From an uncultured Drancourtella sp. (GTDB lineage: Bacteria; Bacillota; Clostridia; Lachnospirales; Lachnospiraceae), in assembly GCA_937880845.1 (NCBI GenBank), contig CALFLL010000033.1:1-9617 (forward strand): a DNA stretch of 9,617 bases, read 5' to 3'. This document shows positions 7,336-9,617 of this stretch, piece after piece (the first letter of the stretch is position 1; each line of letters begins with the position of its first letter). The notes below the pieces were generated by a model. The model ran no database searches, was not told where the DNA came from, and saw only the letters and a program-made list of their open reading frames with translations. Made by a program: the position numbers and the translations under genes.

Positions 7336-7370
7336 CTTTCTAACTTAGCATTATAATAACTCATTCCCCT

Positions 7371-8636
7371 CTATCTACCATCTCTGTCTATACGTTTCTT
7401 CTTGATGTTTTGTTTTGCATTTGCCTGTTCCAAATGCTTTGCAACTTCTATTGCTTCCTTGACCTTATTTTTTCCCAAAACAGCTACAACCCGATCCATA
7501 TCATATGACACATTTAACAAAGCTACATTCTCTTTCTTTATAACAGATACTTCTTCTCGCAACCGATCTACACGATTTTCAAGATCCAGGTTTCGATCTG
7601 ATAGCTTTTGATTTTTGCTTTTCAGTTCTAAATATTTGCTATACAATGCCTGTATCATGTTCGCAACTTTTTTCACCAAAGGAAATATTCTCTTCCTGTA
7701 AGATTTTGCAGACTCTAAAGTTCCGGCTTCTGGCAGCCATTCTTCCGGATAATATCCATACTCACGTGCATGTGAGTCAACAAGTCCAGCTTTTGAATTT
7801 AGTGCAGAAAATCGTTTTTCTAACACTTCTGTCTTTTTAATTACTGCATCTCTCTCTTTTTCTACCTGTTCTTTTTCCTTTTGGATCTCATCCACACATT
7901 CGCTGATATCATGCAAATCATGTTCCAATAAATTCTTATGTTCCGTTAATTCTTCTACTTCCTGTTCTCGAACCTTTTTCTTGTAATCCAACACAGAAAG
8001 ATGTGGTTCATGAGTTCCTTTCTGCTCCCATTCTATCTCATTTTCCCTCATGACCATGGCTAATTTTTCCTTTTCTGATTGTACCCATTGATTTAGCTCC
8101 GTCTCACTTCTGGAACCACCTTTAAATCCTAATGACGATAAGGCTTGTTTTAAAGATACTCTTGTATCAAGTCCTCGCTTACTTCCTGTAACATAGGGAA
8201 TAAAATCAATATGTAGATGTGGCGTTGCTTCGTCTAAATGCAGATGAGCAGCAAATACTCGCAACGTAGGATTCCGTTCCTGAAATCCTTTCATGTATTC
8301 ATCTAATATCTTTGCAGCAAGTTGTCCTTCCATCGTTTCTGATCCCATATTGTCTTTATCACCGATCTGAAGGATAACCTCATGAAATAATTTTTCTTGT
8401 TTCCCGGAACGTATCTTTTCATAGTAATCATCGATCTTACGATCTTTCCGAGTCTGCTTATCGTTGTAACGCTTCAGGGCTTCGTCAAACAATTCATGAT
8501 ATACATCTTTGATATCTTCATTACAATATTCAACGTTCCAATGGGTTCTGTTCGGATCCGTATTCTTTGCATGAAATTTTCTACTGTTATGGTTCAGGGA
8601 GCCTTTCCCTGTCATAAAACTAATCGTCCTCTTCAA
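7371..8636 (-). CDS. MobV-family relaxase (plasmid mobilization/recombination protein)
   Basis: Relaxase of 421 residues that nicks the element at its origin of transfer and starts single-strand transfer (MOBV, Pre/Mob family, like pMV158 MobM). Motif I is HNSR (16-19); His16 aligns with the catalytic histidine of MobM. The metal-binding motif III is HLHLDEATPHLHIDF (131-145), with His133, His140 and His142 as likely ligands. GSKRGLDTRVSLKQAL (151-166) and KGTHEPHLSVLDY (206-218) are typical of Clostridia MobV proteins. The C-terminal half is coiled coil (about 219-280 and 325-375), probably for dimerisation, ending in a basic tail. The start is TTG at 8636, with AAAGGAG 5 bases before it. 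It follows the candidate oriT and is co-directional with the helical protein and ATPase genes. Mobilization would need a conjugation machine that is not visible here. Confidence 0.93.
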   Translation of the reverse strand: MKRTISFMTGKGSLNHNSRKFHAKNTDPNRTHWNVEYCNEDIKDVYHELFDEALKRYNDKQTRKDRKIDDYYEKIRSGKQEKLFHEVILQIGDKDNMGSETMEGQLAAKILDEYMKGFQERNPTLRVFAAHLHLDEATPHLHIDFIPYVTGSKRGLDTRVSLKQALSSLGFKGGSRSETELNQWVQSEKEKLAMVMRENEIEWEQKGTHEPHLSVLDYKKKVREQEVEELTEHKNLLEHDLHDISECVDEIQKEKEQVEKERDAVIKKTEVLEKRFSALNSKAGLVDSHAREYGYYPEEWLPEAGTLESAKSYRKRIFPLVKKVANMIQALYSKYLELKSKNQKLSDRNLDLENRVDRLREEVSVIKKENVALLNVSYDMDRVVAVLGKNKVKEAIEVAKHLEQANAKQNIKKKRIDRDGR

Positions 8637-8662
8637 TAAATCTCCTTTCCTTCATTTTAAAA

Positions 8663-8676
8663 CGCCAGATATGGCG
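8663..8676. repeat. Short hairpin upstream of the relaxase gene
   Basis: CGCCA and TGGCG form a 5-base-pair, GC-rich stem with a 4-base loop, about 15 bases before the relaxase ribosome binding site. On the - strand it is followed by TTTT, so it resembles a miniature terminator or attenuator in the relaxase leader. Confidence 0.3.
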
Positions 8677-8686
8677 ATCATGTTTT

Positions 8687-8707
8687 GTTACTTTTGTCAA
8701 AAGTAAC
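8687..8707. repeat. Perfect inverted repeat within the candidate oriT
   Basis: GTTACTTTTG (8687-8696) and CAAAAGTAAC (8698-8707) pair perfectly around one T. The - strand centre contains TTGACA (8695-8700), a consensus -35 hexamer, but no fitting -10 lies 16-18 bases downstream. It may be the relaxase recognition hairpin. Confidence 0.6.
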
Positions 8708-8830
8708 GCAAAAGCACTTTCGACAGCCTAACGTCCATCAAAAGTACCCTTGCGCCCTGCCGGGAGCTTTCAAATCAGCCAGCACTGTATCGGCTACACC
8801 CTACGGCAATTCTCCTTGTTTGGTATGATA

Positions 8831-8851
8831 CAGGTGCGTGCCACGCTCCTG
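8831..8851. repeat. Near-perfect GC-rich palindrome between the small gene and the oriT candidate
   Basis: CAGGTGCGTG (8831-8840) and CACGCTCCTG (8842-8851) are inverted copies with one mismatched pair and a 1-base centre. It lies 23 bases past the stop of the small gene. It could be a transcription stop lacking a T-run, or an accessory transfer-protein site. Confidence 0.45.
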
Positions 8852-8873
8852 TTCTATATTCCCCAAACAAACA

Positions 8874-9107
8874 TCACCACCGATAACTGGCTGACACTCC
8901 ACGCTTATCTAAATATTCCTGTCGTGCTTTCTCCTGCTCTTCCTCAGAAGGAGCCGTCTTATACTTCGTATAGAGTTCATGTCTGACTAATGCATCCAAT
9001 TTTTCTTCCAAGCCATTTCGAATATCTTCTTCATACTGATCATCTGAACCCAGATGATAAAAGATCAATTTTCGAAACAGTTCATAATCAATCTGTACTT
9101 TTTTCAT
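8874..9107 (-). CDS. Small charged helical protein of mobile elements ('complexin-2'-type label), function unknown
   Basis: 77-residue soluble protein, strongly charged and predicted mostly helical, with MKKVQIDYELFRKLIFYHL at its start and KARQEYLDKRG and SYRW near its end. From memory, similar proteins are widespread in Clostridia mobile elements next to MobV genes and carry the automatic name complexin-2; a link to eukaryotic complexin is not credible. No known catalytic or DNA-binding motif is visible. AAGGAG (9115-9120) lies 7 bases before the ATG at 9107; a GTG one codon earlier is closer and less likely. It lies between the ATPase and the oriT candidate, so an accessory role in replication or transfer is possible, but that is context only. 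Confidence 0.75.
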   Translation of the reverse strand: MKKVQIDYELFRKLIFYHLGSDDQYEEDIRNGLEEKLDALVRHELYTKYKTAPSEEEQEKARQEYLDKRGVSASYRW

Positions 9108-9131
9108 CACTTCACTCCTTTTTAATCAAGG

Positions 9132-9172
9132 TGGCAAGATTCCCTATTCTTTAAGATATGGTAATCTTGCCA
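9132..9172 (-). repeat. Long inverted repeat just after the ATPase gene
   Basis: TGGCAAGATT (9132-9141) and AATCTTGCCA (9163-9172) are perfect 10-base inverted copies with a 21-base loop that can itself pair partly. The hairpin starts 8 bases past the ATPase stop codon. No T-run follows on the - strand, so it may protect the mRNA end, partly terminate or attenuate transcription into the small gene, or bind a protein. Confidence 0.6.
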
Positions 9173-9179
9173 TCTTCCT

Positions 9180-9617
9180 TTACTCTTCTTGTAACATCCA
9201 GAACCATTTATTCCCTATCTTCACAGAATCAATCTGTAATTCCTTCTTCGCATTCCAAAGTGTTTTCTTTTTAATTCCTCGTTCTTCTGCTTCTTCCGCT
9301 ATTTTTGCCTGTTCCATTGATCCATTTGCTAAGATCTCTTTTAAAAATTCTTTCGCACTTCGGATCTTTTGCCCTCGCCCATCACCAGACAATAAGTCCT
9401 CTGCACTGATGTCATATTTTCCAATCCAATGAAATCCTTTTTCTTTGTCTAATCGAAAGGCGATAGCATCTCCTTCCGGAGCAAGAGAACTCTTTACATG
9501 ACAGATCACTCGGATTTCCGGTTCATCTTTCACTCTTCCAACAATCAACACGCTTCTTGCTGCCGCTTGAAAGTCAATAGAACCCAATCCACGATAGGAT
9601 GATTTTCCATTACTATT
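9180..9617 (-). CDS. AAA_25/RepA-like ATPase, C-terminal part (runs off the window)
   Basis: Only the last 145 residues are visible; the frame stays open to the window edge, so the gene is partial at its 5' end. The visible start SSYRGLGSIDFQAAARSVL is the characteristic stretch after the ATPase core of RepA-like AAA_25 proteins (hexameric helicase or primase-associated ATPases of plasmids, phages and integrative elements). A conserved strand follows (VICHVKSSLAPEGDAIAFRL), then a C-terminal segment resembling a winged helix (about SAKEFLKEILANGSMEQAKI onward, ending NKWFWMLQEE). The Walker A and B motifs would lie upstream, out of view. The likely role is replication of the mobile element. 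A TTG at 9587 is internal to the conserved region and is not the start. Confidence 0.75.
   Translation of the reverse strand, partial: NSNGKSSYRGLGSIDFQAAARSVLIVGRVKDEPEIRVICHVKSSLAPEGDAIAFRLDKEKGFHWIGKYDISAEDLLSGDGRGQKIRSAKEFLKEILANGSMEQAKIAEEAEERGIKKKTLWNAKKELQIDSVKIGNKWFWMLQEE

Larger units (their letters stand above)
6816..7370. other. Gene-free junction between the sugar locus and the mobile element
   Basis: No intact gene is supported in these 555 bases on either strand. The stretch contains a frameshifted remnant (6847-7027), a promoter-like pair (7030-7058), an imperfect inverted repeat (7171-7215) and a small inverted repeat just past the relaxase stop (7315-7335). Open frames on the + strand lack ribosome binding sites and protein-like composition. 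The boundary of the mobile element must lie in or near this stretch, since the regulator on one side belongs to the chromosomal locus and the relaxase on the other is a transfer gene. I could not identify attachment repeats, because the other element end is outside the window. Confidence 0.5.
8687..8851 (-). other. Candidate origin of transfer (oriT) of the MobV relaxase
   Basis: This gene-free, repeat-rich and locally GC-richer stretch lies directly upstream of the relaxase, where MobV origins usually sit. It contains a perfect 10-base inverted repeat with a 1-base centre, GTTACTTTTG/CAAAAGTAAC (8687-8707). CAAAAG recurs at 8698, 8709 and 8739, and TCAAAAGTA repeats exactly at 8697-8705 and 8738-8746. 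A second palindrome, CAGGTGCGTG/CACGCTCCTG with one mismatch, lies at 8831-8851. On the - strand GCG-TTACTTTT resembles the pMV158 nick context GTG-TTATACTTT, so nicking near 8707/8708 is a guess by analogy. Function as oriT is inferred from position and architecture. Confidence 0.5.

Noticed and set aside
8397..8986. + strand open frames over the relaxase start and the oriT region
   Set aside because: They are shadows of the relaxase, oriT candidate and small gene; no ribosome binding sites or known motifs.
1..9617. CRISPR arrays, tRNA or rRNA genes, riboswitches, retrons, or toxin-antitoxin pairs
   Set aside because: No regularly spaced repeats, cloverleaf-like segments, conserved leader structures, reverse transcriptase or small toxin-antitoxin gene pair were seen.

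Overview
The window looks like chromosomal DNA of an AT-rich, low-GC Gram-positive gut Clostridium, most likely a Lachnospiraceae relative. This is judged from codon use, strong AGGAGG ribosome binding sites and the protein families present. It holds two unrelated units joined by a roughly 550-base stretch without an intact gene.

Region 1 (about 1-6815) is a compact beta-1,4-galactan utilisation locus. An AraC-family regulator (5763-6815, + strand) is divergent from a three-gene operon on the - strand. The operon order is a sodium/cation-coupled GPH-family glycoside transporter (4224-5606), a cytoplasmic GH2 beta-galactosidase (1728-4211) and a secreted GH53 endo-galactanase with a C-terminal ricin-type lectin domain (191-1723). 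The gene gaps are 12 and 4 bases, so the three are almost certainly co-transcribed. The likely promoter is at 5674-5702, and terminator-like hairpins follow at 87-106 and 14-64. The inferred flow is: GH53 cuts galactan side chains of pectin outside the cell, the symporter imports galacto-oligosaccharides, GH2 releases galactose inside, and the AraC protein senses a sugar and controls the operon. The 157-base divergent promoter region carries repeated ATATGATAT-type motifs that may be its operators.

Region 2 (about 6816-7370) has no intact gene. It holds a well-spaced promoter-like sequence on the - strand (7030-7058), a frameshifted gene remnant (6847-7027) and two inverted repeats. It is the probable junction between the chromosomal sugar locus and a mobile element.

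Region 3 (7371-9617, all - strand) is one end of a mobilizable or conjugative element. In transcription order it has the C-terminal part of an AAA_25/RepA-like ATPase running off the window, a 77-residue charged helical protein of the type often labelled complexin-2, a 237-base gene-free region rich in inverted and direct repeats that I propose as the origin of transfer, and a MobV-family relaxase. No integrase or cargo gene is visible, so the element type cannot be decided here.

I see no tRNA, rRNA, CRISPR array, riboswitch or complete insertion sequence. I found no convincing undescribed system. The most useful leads are the candidate oriT, the repeated motif in the divergent promoter, the lectin-tailed galactanase and the promoter with broken gene at the element junction.
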